This document shows positions 1 through 8,368 of a DNA stretch of 50,994 nucleotides, in pieces. The translations under genes and the position numbers were made by a program. The stretch's first letter is position 1. Each line of letters opens with the position of its first letter. The stretch comes from Spirochaetia bacterium UBA6919 (GTDB taxonomy: Bacteria; Spirochaetota; UBA6919): assembly GCA_002450905.1 (NCBI GenBank), contig DKAT01000024.1, forward strand, positions 118,809 to 169,802. Direction: 5' to 3'. Below the pieces are notes generated by a model. That model had not been told where the DNA came from and made no database searches. It saw only the letters and a program-made list of their open reading frames with translations.

Positions 1-2582
1 ATATTTGTGAAGGATCAGTCATTGGCAAAACTGCTACGGATATTTATAAAATGGATAGTGAGCTGATCAAGGACTTCTGGAAATACCATAAAAATTCAGA
101 TCAAACAATGAAAGTTGAAATGATATCCCCCTTATCCAATCGATATTTCGAAATCCAGACATCCCCCTTTAAAAATAATCAATTTATCACTTCATTTCAT
201 GATATCACCGATAGAAAGATCGCTGAAGAAACTCTTATTGAAACGAAACAAAAATTCAAACAGCTTGCTGAAAACATCAATGAAGTATTCTGGCTTGGAA
301 GTCCTGACTGGAAACAATTTTATTATATCAGCCCTGCCTATGAATATATCTGGGAGCGACCTGTAAGAGAACTTTATCATGATCCCAATTCCTGGATAAA
401 ATCGATACATCCCGAAGACATGGATAAAGTATTGCAAGTCATCAAAAATGCCCAGGAAAACATGGATACCCTTCCCATGATCTATTTCCCTGAATATCGC
501 ATTCTAACTAATAATGACAAAATCAAATGGATCCACTCCATAGGATATCCGGTTAGAAATGAAAATGGCCAGGTCTATCGTATCGCAGGAGTAGCACAGG
601 ATGTTTCCGATAGAAAACTGGCTGAAAACGCTCTCATTGAAAGTAAAGAATATCTTGTGAGATTAAATAATACTTTGAGTGATGTGATATTCAATGTTAA
701 AATGCCAGAAAGAACTATAGAATATGTAAATCAAGGGGTTGAAAAACTATTTGGCTACTCTGTAAATGAATGTATCGGCAAAACCACTGAAATCTTTTAT
801 CCAAACAACGAATCATATATTCATATGGGCAATTTACTCAAAAAAACGATGGATGAAAATAAAGATATTTTAAAAATTGATTATGAATTACGAAAAAAAA
901 ATGGCAGTATATTTCACGCTAATATCACTACAACGATTTATGAATCTAATAATAAAATGAAAGTTATTAGTGTCGTCAGAGATATATCTGATAGAATCAA
1001 GGCAGAACAAGCCCTTAAAAAAAGTCGTAAGCGGTATCAAAGTGTCGTCGATACGGCAAGCGATACCATCATTGTTACAAATGAACTAGGGGTTATCCAA
1101 TTTGCAAATCGCTCGGTAGAAAACATCTTTGGATACACCTTTCAGGAATTATTAAATCAGTCCATTAATATCATCATCCCAGGATACCCAGATTTCTTCA
1201 GCGAAAATCGTATTGTACGGATTGACAGTGTAACGGAAAAACACGTCTACTGGAAACCCATAGAAGGGAATGGAAAGCACAAAGATGGGCATTCAATTGA
1301 AATAGAACTTTCGTTTGGTGAATTCAATGAAGACAACAAACATCTTTTCACAACAATAATCCGGGATATCACAGAACGAAAACAATCTGAGTCCGAAATC
1401 TTAAAACTATCAGAAGCTGTGGAGCAAAGCTCATCAAGTATTGTTATCACAAATACCGACGGTATTATCGAATATATCAATCCCAAATTCTCTGAAATCA
1501 CAGGATATTCAAAATCAGAATGTATAGGTCAAAATCCTAAAATCCTCAAATCAGGATACACCAATCAGGAAACCTATCGAAAATTATGGGAAATTATTAA
1601 GGATGGAAAGGTCTGGCAAGGAGAATTTTTAAATAAAAAGAAAAATGGGGAATTATATTGGGAGTCCACATCCATTTGTCCTGTAAAAAATAATGAGGGA
1701 AAAATAATTAATTTTCTCGCTATAAAAGAGGATGTCACTGATTTCAAAAAAAATCAGGAAGAATTAACTAAATACAGAGAAAATCTCGAACGATTAGTAG
1801 AAGAACGCACAGATGATCTTCAGGAGGCTAATGCCCAGCTTAAAGAATTAATTGAACGAGAAAAAGAATTATCGCAAATGAAAGATGAATTCACCAGCAA
1901 TGTAAATCACGAATTAAGAACCCCTTTAACTTCTATTATCATGACCACTGAATATTTACAAGAAATTATTGAAAACGTCCCTCCTGCTGAAATGAAAAAT
2001 GAACTAAACCGTATTCATCGATCCAGCCAATCATTACTAAAACTCATCAATGAACTCCTCGACTTCTCAAGAATTGAAGCTGGAAGATATATGTGTCATC
2101 TTGCTGAAATTAATTTAGCTTACATATTTTCTGAAATAAAACAAAATTTCGAAGATCTTTGTACAAAGAAGGGAATTAAATTATCTGTTTCAGATCCAAA
2201 AGATATTCTCCTACACATCGATTCAGATCATTTATTAAAAATTATTAACAACTTAATGAGCAATGCTTTTAAATTTACAGACCAGGGATTCATCAATCTC
2301 TCAGCCACAATACAAAATGACCACATAAATATTCAAGTAGCTGATTCAGGAAGAGGTATAGCTCAAAATGATTTACAAAACATTTTTGAAAGATTTACAA
2401 GAAGCAAATATGAAGATAAATATATTTCTGGTACTGGAATAGGTCTTCATATGGTTAAAAAATTAACAGAAAATCACGGTGGAAATGTTTCTGTAATCAG
2501 TGAAATCGGAAAAGGATCTACCTTCCAGATTGAATTACCCAAAAAATCCTTATGGGATAACAAGAGGCTACAAAATGAATAA
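1..2582 (+). CDS. Multi-PAS sensor histidine kinase (5' end outside window)
   Basis: The reading frame is open to the left edge (codons from base 3 encode a PAS-like stretch), so the Met at 51 is not the true start. Numbering from that Met: the end of a first PAS domain (to about 60), PAS2 about 68-193, PAS3 200-320, PAS4 325-445 and PAS5 455-570, most closed by the usual D-[IV]-[ST]-[DE]-R-K motif. A coiled coil (575-612), HisKA with NHELRTPLTS (phospho-acceptor His620) and a HATPase follow, with N-box NNLMSNAFKFT, G1 DSGRGIA, F-box ERFTR and G2 GTGIGLHMV. No membrane segment is visible in the part seen, so at least this portion is cytoplasmic. The family autophosphorylates on His and passes phosphate to receivers; the adjacent receiver protein overlaps by 8 bp and is the obvious partner. 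The ligand is unknown. The kinase core closely resembles that of the hemerythrin kinase two genes on. Confidence 0.93.
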   Translation, partial: ICEGSVIGKTATDIYKMDSELIKDFWKYHKNSDQTMKVEMISPLSNRYFEIQTSPFKNNQFITSFHDITDRKIAEETLIETKQKFKQLAENINEVFWLGSPDWKQFYYISPAYEYIWERPVRELYHDPNSWIKSIHPEDMDKVLQVIKNAQENMDTLPMIYFPEYRILTNNDKIKWIHSIGYPVRNENGQVYRIAGVAQDVSDRKLAENALIESKEYLVRLNNTLSDVIFNVKMPERTIEYVNQGVEKLFGYSVNECIGKTTEIFYPNNESYIHMGNLLKKTMDENKDILKIDYELRKKNGSIFHANITTTIYESNNKMKVISVVRDISDRIKAEQALKKSRKRYQSVVDTASDTIIVTNELGVIQFANRSVENIFGYTFQELLNQSINIIIPGYPDFFSENRIVRIDSVTEKHVYWKPIEGNGKHKDGHSIEIELSFGEFNEDNKHLFTTIIRDITERKQSESEILKLSEAVEQSSSSIVITNTDGIIEYINPKFSEITGYSKSECIGQNPKILKSGYTNQETYRKLWEIIKDGKVWQGEFLNKKKNGELYWESTSICPVKNNEGKIINFLAIKEDVTDFKKNQEELTKYRENLERLVEERTDDLQEANAQLKELIEREKELSQMKDEFTSNVNHELRTPLTSIIMTTEYLQEIIENVPPAEMKNELNRIHRSSQSLLKLINELLDFSRIEAGRYMCHLAEINLAYIFSEIKQNFEDLCTKKGIKLSVSDPKDILLHIDSDHLLKIINNLMSNAFKFTDQGFINLSATIQNDHINIQVADSGRGIAQNDLQNIFERFTRSKYEDKYISGTGIGLHMVKKLTENHGGNVSVISEIGKGSTFQIELPKKSLWDNKRLQNE

Positions 2583-3696
2583 GCAACCGAAAATCCTTGT
2601 TGTAGACGATGATCAGGATATCTTGGATGGAATTCAAAATCTTCTAAAACGGGAATATAACATCACTTTAGCAAGCAACGGCAAAACTGCTCTCGAGATT
2701 TTAAAAAAAGAATCATTCAATCTTATTCTACTCGATATTATGATGCCTCACATGGATGGATTTCAACTCGCTGAAAACATCATCAAAGAAAATATCCAAA
2801 CCCCATTTATGTTTTTATCCGCTAAAAGTCATATTGAAAGTAAAGTACAGGGTTTAAAAATTGGTGCAGAGGATTATATTACAAAACCCTTTTCTAAAGA
2901 TGAATTACGCCTTCGTATTCAAAAGAAATTGGATTTATATGATAAGCTTGATCTACGAAACAAACGTCTGGCATTAATTCATCATAATGTTCTGACACCC
3001 ATTTCTGTTATCCATGGAAATTATGAACTTATTATTCAAACAATTAATAAAATAGAAAAAAATCTAACTTCCAATATTATATCCAATAACGCTTACATGT
3101 TTGCAAAAAAAGATTGGGAGAAATTAAAAAAAGAATTGGATGGCATCCTTGAGAACTTAAATGAAGGGGTTAATCTTATCATAAAACAAAGTAAAAAATT
3201 TGTCGAATCCAGAGTCCTATCAAATTCTGAGATCCCTATCCTAAAAAGAATTATTCCAATCAATGAACTAATTTATCAATGTGTAGCAATTTCTAAACCC
3301 AAAAAATTACTTGTAAAAATATCGGACTTACCAGAGGAAAATGTATATACCGATTTTGAAAAAATAAATCAGGTCTTTCTTGAAATATTAGAAAATTCAT
3401 TAATTCATAATCATCAAAAAGAGCCAGAAATACAAATAAACGCAGAAATTAAAAATGATCATGTCTATTTTACATTTACTGATAATGGTCCGGGAATCGC
3501 ATCAGAAGATATTAAACACATTTTCACTGAATTCTGGTCAGGATACGATGTTAGTCACCACAAACAGGGGGAAGGAATAGGCCTGTGGATTTGTAAACGA
3601 TATTTATCCTTACTAAATGGAGAAATTAATGTCAAGGAGAACACTCCCAATGCGGGAACAACGATTGAAGTCTCTCTACCACTCCATCATCCATAA
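2575..3696 (+). CDS. Response-regulator receiver fused to HATPase with degenerate H-box
   Basis: The start is the ATG at 2575, preceded by AGAGG at about 8 bp; it overlaps the upstream kinase by 8 bp, implying translational coupling. The protein has 373 residues. Residues 5-120 form a CheY-like receiver: acidic pocket D11/D12, phospho-acceptor D54 in LLDIMMP, S82 and K104 in TKPF. A helical region contains HHNVLTPIS; His137 aligns with the phospho-His of HisKA, but the usual E and R that follow are N and L. The C-terminal HATPase is complete (ENSLIHN, DNGPGIA, GEGIGLW). There is no DNA-binding output domain. It could be a hybrid kinase whose H-box has drifted, or a receiver that allosterically controls an ATPase/kinase core. 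Neighbours on both sides are kinases, so a phosphorelay is likely; the final output is not in the window. Confidence 0.9.
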   Translation: MNKQPKILVVDDDQDILDGIQNLLKREYNITLASNGKTALEILKKESFNLILLDIMMPHMDGFQLAENIIKENIQTPFMFLSAKSHIESKVQGLKIGAEDYITKPFSKDELRLRIQKKLDLYDKLDLRNKRLALIHHNVLTPISVIHGNYELIIQTINKIEKNLTSNIISNNAYMFAKKDWEKLKKELDGILENLNEGVNLIIKQSKKFVESRVLSNSEIPILKRIIPINELIYQCVAISKPKKLLVKISDLPEENVYTDFEKINQVFLEILENSLIHNHQKEPEIQINAEIKNDHVYFTFTDNGPGIASEDIKHIFTEFWSGYDVSHHKQGEGIGLWICKRYLSLLNGEINVKENTPNAGTTIEVSLPLHHP

Positions 3697-3722
3697 TTTT
3701 AAATAAAATTAGGTTAAATAAT

Positions 3723-5105
3723 ATGAATATCAAGAAAATTGAGTTTTTTGAAATCTTTCCCTGGGATAAGAATTTTGAGACGGGTATTTTTCAAATTGAT
3801 GAAGAGCACAAGCGATTAGTGAATATTTTAAATCTTCTCGCAGCCCATCTAGCCAATCGCTCTCATGAATTAATGCTCAATAAATATTTTGATGAACTCA
3901 TAGAATATACGGACTATCACTTTAAATCAGAAGAAGATATATGGATTAAATATTTTTCTGATGAATGGTTAACAGAACATAAAATTGAGCATGAATCATT
4001 TATAAATCAAGTCATAGCTTTCAAAAATGAAGAAAAAAATAAAATCGCCCTGGATGATATCATACATGACATCGTTACATTTCTATCAAAATGGCTCGCC
4101 TATCATATTCTAGATAGAGATAAACGAATGGCAAAAGCTATTTATTATATTAAATCAGGATTAACTCCTGCTGAATCACAAAAAATAGTTAATCAGGAAA
4201 TGAGTGGATCAATGAAAATCCTTATTGACACTGTCTTAACAATGTATGAAAGATTAGCTGTTCACTCCATGGATATTATGAGAGAAAAGATCCTTCGAAA
4301 AGAAGCTGAAAATCAATTAATTATCCTCAATAATGAACTTATTCATAAATCAGATCAATTAAAACAGGCAAATCTTATGCTTGAAGCTTCTATCAATAAA
4401 GAAAAAGAAATATATAAATTAAAAGATGAATTTACAAGTAATGTGAATCATGAATTGAGGACCCCTCTAACATCTATTATATTAACGACAGAATATCTTT
4501 TAGAAAGCGCCAAAGATATGAATCAAAATGAAATTTCTACTAATCTAAAAAAAATAAATAGATCAAGCAACCATCTCTTAAATTTAATTAATGAATTATT
4601 AGACTTTTCTAAAATTGAGAATGGCAAAATCGATTGCAATATCAATCAAATCAATTTAAAGAATATTATCCTGGAATGCATCTCAAATTTCGATCCCATT
4701 TGCAAATCAAAAAATAATATCCTTATAACTGAACTAGAAGATATTATATTCGAAATGGATAAAAATCATATAGAAAAAATAATTTCCAACTTATTGAGTA
4801 ATGCCTGTAAATTTACCGATCATGGAACAGTTGTGATCAAAGCGATAGAGTCGGACAATAACATCATAATCACTGTATCGGATACAGGTATTGGAATAGA
4901 TAATGAAGATCAGAATAAAATTTTCGATCGTTTCAGCCAGGGAAAATTAAAACAAAATAAGCCATCAGGCACTGGAATCGGATTACACATTGTTAAAAAT
5001 TTAATGCAAAGACACGGTGGAAAAGTGGAAGTCAAAAATAATTCAGACAAGGGAACGACGTTTACTCTGATCTTACCCAAAATATCAAAGTGGAATAATT
5101 TATAA
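3723..5105 (+). CDS. Hemerythrin-domain histidine kinase
   Basis: This 460-residue protein begins with a bacteriohemerythrin domain (about 10-140). All seven di-iron ligands expected from the family can be placed: H29, H66, E70, H86, H90, H128 and D133, with the usual spacings (H-x3-E, H-x3-H, H-x4-D). A helical linker and coiled coil (about 185-235) lead to HisKA with NHELRTPLTS (His243) and a HATPase (NLLSNACKFT, DTGIGID, GTGIGLHIV). It has no membrane segments. Hemerythrin domains bind O2, and some sense NO or redox state, so the inferred role is a cytoplasmic O2/redox-sensing kinase. It follows the receiver-ATPase gene by 26 bp, probably in the same operon. The catalytic core is nearly superimposable on that of the first gene, suggesting duplication with exchange of sensor modules. 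Confidence 0.94.
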   Translation: MNIKKIEFFEIFPWDKNFETGIFQIDEEHKRLVNILNLLAAHLANRSHELMLNKYFDELIEYTDYHFKSEEDIWIKYFSDEWLTEHKIEHESFINQVIAFKNEEKNKIALDDIIHDIVTFLSKWLAYHILDRDKRMAKAIYYIKSGLTPAESQKIVNQEMSGSMKILIDTVLTMYERLAVHSMDIMREKILRKEAENQLIILNNELIHKSDQLKQANLMLEASINKEKEIYKLKDEFTSNVNHELRTPLTSIILTTEYLLESAKDMNQNEISTNLKKINRSSNHLLNLINELLDFSKIENGKIDCNINQINLKNIILECISNFDPICKSKNNILITELEDIIFEMDKNHIEKIISNLLSNACKFTDHGTVVIKAIESDNNIIITVSDTGIGIDNEDQNKIFDRFSQGKLKQNKPSGTGIGLHIVKNLMQRHGGKVEVKNNSDKGTTFTLILPKISKWNNL

Positions 5106-5207
5106 ATATTAATAGTCTTAAAATGAAAGCCCGTTAGTCAGTATATATGAAATAATTTTTTATTATATTTTAAATTACAAAAAGGATTATCCAAACTTAA
5201 CAATATA

Positions 5208-5216
5208 TGGTATAAT
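5208..5216 (+). promoter_or_regulatory. Extended -10 promoter of the MscS/MgtE operon
   Basis: TGGTATAAT is an extended -10 (TGn plus perfect TATAAT at 5211-5216). No good -35 is visible. The ATG of the MscS-like gene begins 6 nt after the hexamer, where transcription should start, and there is no Shine-Dalgarno sequence, so a leaderless mRNA is predicted. Confidence 0.55.
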
Positions 5217-5221
5217 ATTCA

Positions 5222-6058
5222 ATGAATAAATATAATGACGTGTCCAACCTGATAATGGAATCTTTCAATAATCTCCATGATAAACTGATACAAAAATTAC
5301 CCAATTTAATTAGCGCCATACTCCTCATAGCCATTGGATGGTTAATAGCACTTATTTTTCGGATCATCATTAAGAAAATTATATCTCTGATAGATAAAAG
5401 TATTAAAAGCTATTCTCTAAAACGAGGATTCGAACAAAAGAGTTTTTCAGGGACCACGATGAATGTCTTTGTCAATATCATTTATTGGATAGTCATTGTG
5501 TTTTTTTTCATGGAGGCAGCTGAAGTCCTCGGTATAAAAGAATTTTCGGTATGGATCAACAAAGTAATAAACTATTTCCCAATTCTCTTATCTGGCCTTG
5601 TAATATTACTAGCAGGTGTTTATTTAAGTCGAATAGCTAAAGATATAACCGTCACAACCCTTGCATCAAAGCTGGAGCAATATAAATTAATCGGAAATAT
5701 CGCTAAATGGTCCATTTTAATCACCAGTATAATCATAAGTGCAGATCAGATTGGTATTGATGTGACGTTTTTAATGATTATAGCCGGAATAATTACAGCA
5801 ACAATACTAGGTGGAATTGCCTTGGCATTTAGTTTGGGTTCTAAAATAATTATAAGTAATTTTATCGGTGCATTTTATTTCAAACAAAATTATCAATTAG
5901 GTCAGGTCGTTAAAATTGCTGACCAGCAGGGAAAAATTATAGAAATTACCCAAACCAGTATTATCATTGAAACTTCAAATGGACGAACCATATTACCTGG
6001 AAAAATTATCCATGAATCACCCACTGTACTTGTTGAAGGAAATAATACAAATGAATGA
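5222..6058 (+). CDS. MscS-family small-conductance mechanosensitive channel-like protein
   Basis: This 278-residue membrane protein has a hydrophobic helix near the N-terminus (about 27-55), further helices around 88-110, 120-140 and 160-180, and the pore-like helix with Gly/Ala spacing (about 190-210) running into SLGSKIIISNFIGAF. A short beta domain follows, with the MscS-type pattern of Gly, Ile and Thr ending in GRTILPGKII. It is near the minimum size for the family and lacks the long C-terminal alpha/beta cage. The family opens under membrane tension to release solutes. It heads an operon with two MgtE-type genes, overlapping the next by 8 bp, so coupling of osmotic and Mg2+ homeostasis is plausible but inferred. 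Apparently translated from a leaderless message. Confidence 0.85.
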   Translation: MNKYNDVSNLIMESFNNLHDKLIQKLPNLISAILLIAIGWLIALIFRIIIKKIISLIDKSIKSYSLKRGFEQKSFSGTTMNVFVNIIYWIVIVFFFMEAAEVLGIKEFSVWINKVINYFPILLSGLVILLAGVYLSRIAKDITVTTLASKLEQYKLIGNIAKWSILITSIIISADQIGIDVTFLMIIAGIITATILGGIALAFSLGSKIIISNFIGAFYFKQNYQLGQVVKIADQQGKIIEITQTSIIIETSNGRTILPGKIIHESPTVLVEGNNTNE

Positions 6059-6881
6059 CGAACTGGGATTATCCTTAAATTATATCAATAAACACCCGGA
6101 AGAGGCTGTCAAAGTAGTAGAACAGCTAAGCCCCCCTCAGATATCAGCATTAATAAATATTCTCCCCTTACAAAATCTTCATGAACTCATCCAATGTATG
6201 ACACCCTATTCAGCATCACAATGTATAAAATTATTATCCCTCGATAAACAAATAAATATTTTAGAAAGATTACCCATGCAAACCGTATCAATGATCCTCG
6301 GATCTTATCCCAAAGAAATACGTGGTCCAATTTTAAATAAATTACCTGATGGATACGCCAAATTGATTGAGCAGCAACTGGGATACCCTGAAAATACCAT
6401 CGGAGCTTTAATGGATATTAATTTCATAGCTCTACCCGATCAAACAACCGTAGAACAAGCTGTCCAACAAATAAAAGAAACCCAGATCCCTGTGATTGAT
6501 TATTTATATATTGTTGGAGATAAACAAATTTTAAAAGGTTCTGTCCATATTACTGATTTATTACGGGCTTCAGGTGCTTTATTTGTAAATCAAATAATGA
6601 AAAAAAATATTAAAGCATTATCCGATCTAACAAGTATATTTAATATCAGCAGCAATCCAACCTGGAAATCCAAACACACGATGCCTGTTGTGAATAAGGA
6701 TAATCGTTTACTAGGAGTATTTTATTATAGTCAGTGGCTTAAATTTAAACAAGAACTCAATGAAACCTTAACGTCGGATATAGTCAACTTATTTGATGAA
6801 TCAAGTCATATCTTTTTATCCAGCGTATTACATATCTTTGATTTGTCTGTAAAAAGTTTAACATTTGTTAAAAAGAAATAA
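6051..6881 (+). CDS. MgtE N-domain/CBS protein without channel domain
   Basis: The start is the ATG at 6051 (GAAGGA about 10 bp upstream), overlapping the MscS-like stop by 8 bp. The 276 residues have the layout of the cytosolic half of MgtE: an N-terminal superhelix of short repeats (about 1-120, with phrases such as LSPPQISALINILPLQ), then a CBS pair (about 125-245; GYPENTIGALMD, HTMPVVNKDNRLLGV). The chain stops where full MgtE proteins continue through the plug helix into the membrane; only a mildly hydrophobic tail and a KKK end remain. In MgtE this half senses Mg2+ and gates the pore. A free copy directly before a complete mgtE suggests a regulatory subunit or a heteromeric channel. It could instead be a decayed mgtE, but the frame is intact and the operon is tight. 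Confidence 0.85.
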   Translation: MNDELGLSLNYINKHPEEAVKVVEQLSPPQISALINILPLQNLHELIQCMTPYSASQCIKLLSLDKQINILERLPMQTVSMILGSYPKEIRGPILNKLPDGYAKLIEQQLGYPENTIGALMDINFIALPDQTTVEQAVQQIKETQIPVIDYLYIVGDKQILKGSVHITDLLRASGALFVNQIMKKNIKALSDLTSIFNISSNPTWKSKHTMPVVNKDNRLLGVFYYSQWLKFKQELNETLTSDIVNLFDESSHIFLSSVLHIFDLSVKSLTFVKKK

Positions 6882-6892
6882 GGGAAATCGGA

Positions 6893-8200
6893 TTGGACTC
6901 AAATCTATCATCAGCTTTACAAATAATTAATAATGAATATTTAAAAAATTATCCCCTGGAATCTGCACAAACCCTTGAATCTTTATCCCCTGATATTTCT
7001 GCAAAAATAATTTCAGAAAGTTCTATTCATATTGTAATACCCGTCTGGCAAAAGATTTCCTTAGATATCCAGGAAATGATCATTCAATCCTTACCAGAAT
7101 ATTTCATCAAAGAATTATTAACGGCAAGTGAACCTGCTCATACTGTTCAGCTTCTGAATCGATTTGACTATTACTTATCAAACAAATTCATAAATCTTTT
7201 AGACCCTGATATTGCAAAAGAAATTATTCAGATGCTCATGTACCCAGCCAATTCTGCAGGTCAGTTAATGGACACCCGAATCCCTATTTTCAGAGAAAGT
7301 ATTACTGTTCAAGAGGCTGAAAATAAGCTCCAGTTTTATAAATCAAAAAATCTTAAAAAATTGTTTTTAATTGATGATGAAGGACATCTCAGTGGTCAGG
7401 TTGAAATCATTGATCTTTTAATCACAAAACCCGATAAAATTCTTTTAGAAATATCAAACCCAATTAGTATTTTTGTAGATGATTTTACACCCAAAGAAGA
7501 AATTGTAGAAAAATTAGAGCTTTTCAAAGTATCCATTATGCCGGTAGTCAGTATTGATCATCGTTTACTGGGTGTCATTCGGGCTGGTACGCTAGTCCAA
7601 TCACTACAAGAAGAAACGAGTGCAGATATCCAAACAATGGTAGGGGTAAGCAAGGATGAACGGGCTCTCTCCAATGTCCGGTTTGCAGTTACCAAGCGTT
7701 TACCATGGTTGCATATAAATCTATTAACGGCGTTTCTAGCCGCATCGGTTGTAGGTATATTTGAAAGCACCATTGCTAAATACACAGCGTTAGCAGTATT
7801 ATTACCCGTGGTAGCTGGACAATCAGGGAATTCTGGTGCACAAGCCCTTGCAGTAACCATGAGAGGGCTGGCGTTACGGGAAATCAGTTTACGTCACTGG
7901 CCTAAAGTGGTATTTAAAGAAGTTCGGGTGGGATTATTTAACAGCCTGGCAATTGCTTTGACTACTTCCATTGGAGTATTTATCTGGAGTAAATCCAGTG
8001 GATTGTCTCTCATTATTGGAGTATCAATGATCATTTCCATGATTGCAGCAGGATTTTCAGGGGCTATTATCCCAATTACCTTGAAACGAATAGGACTTGA
8101 TCCTGCACAATCCTCCTCGATTATATTAACTACTGTAACTGATCTTACAGGATTTTTTTCTTTCCTGGGTATTGCTAGTTTATTGTCTTTTTTATTGTAA
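6893..8200 (+). CDS. mgtE: MgtE magnesium channel/transporter
   Basis: The start is a TTG at 6893 with AGGGA at about 8 bp; there is no ATG near the N-terminus. The protein has 435 residues, normal for MgtE: N superhelix (1-115), CBS pair (about 120-245), plug helix, then five membrane segments from about 275 to the end. Diagnostic motifs are RLPWLHINLLTAF, the pore stretch LLPVVAGQSGNSGAQALAV and the last-helix motif TTVTDLTGFFSFLG, whose Asp lines the Mg2+ path in the known structure. The gene starts 11 bp after the membrane-less paralogue. MgtE is a Mg2+-gated, Mg2+-selective channel of the inner membrane. No Mg2+ riboswitch is visible ahead of the operon, so regulation is probably at protein level. 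Confidence 0.95.
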   Translation: MDSNLSSALQIINNEYLKNYPLESAQTLESLSPDISAKIISESSIHIVIPVWQKISLDIQEMIIQSLPEYFIKELLTASEPAHTVQLLNRFDYYLSNKFINLLDPDIAKEIIQMLMYPANSAGQLMDTRIPIFRESITVQEAENKLQFYKSKNLKKLFLIDDEGHLSGQVEIIDLLITKPDKILLEISNPISIFVDDFTPKEEIVEKLELFKVSIMPVVSIDHRLLGVIRAGTLVQSLQEETSADIQTMVGVSKDERALSNVRFAVTKRLPWLHINLLTAFLAASVVGIFESTIAKYTALAVLLPVVAGQSGNSGAQALAVTMRGLALREISLRHWPKVVFKEVRVGLFNSLAIALTTSIGVFIWSKSSGLSLIIGVSMIISMIAAGFSGAIIPITLKRIGLDPAQSSSIILTTVTDLTGFFSFLGIASLLSFLL

Positions 8201-8273
8201 TATGATTTTCTAAGGATTTTTTAGGTGATATTATGATCTCTTATCTGATTTACCGAAACTCCTCTAAATAAAA

Positions 8274-8302
8274 TTGTCTCATGTACTATTAAAATATATT
8301 AT
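8274..8302 (+). promoter_or_regulatory. Sigma70 promoter of the COG0523 gene
   Basis: -35 TTGTCT (8274-8279), 17 bp spacer, -10 TATTAT (8297-8302). Transcription would start near 8309, giving a leader of about 60 nt with AAGG seven bases before the ATG. Confidence 0.5.
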
Positions 8303-8304
8303 AT

Positions 8305-8319
8305 TACAGGAAACCTGTA
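8305..8319 (+). promoter_or_regulatory. Dyad operator over the predicted start site
   Basis: TACAGG-AAA-CCTGTA is a perfect 6 bp inverted repeat with a 3 bp spacer. It begins 2 bp after the -10 and covers the predicted transcription start, where a repressor would block initiation. A metal-responsive repressor is a reasonable guess given the downstream metal GTPase, but the site does not match a consensus I know. Confidence 0.4.
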
Positions 8320-8368
8320 GATGATATGGAAAAAAAATTATTGATTTGAAAAAAGCTAAGGTTAGATT

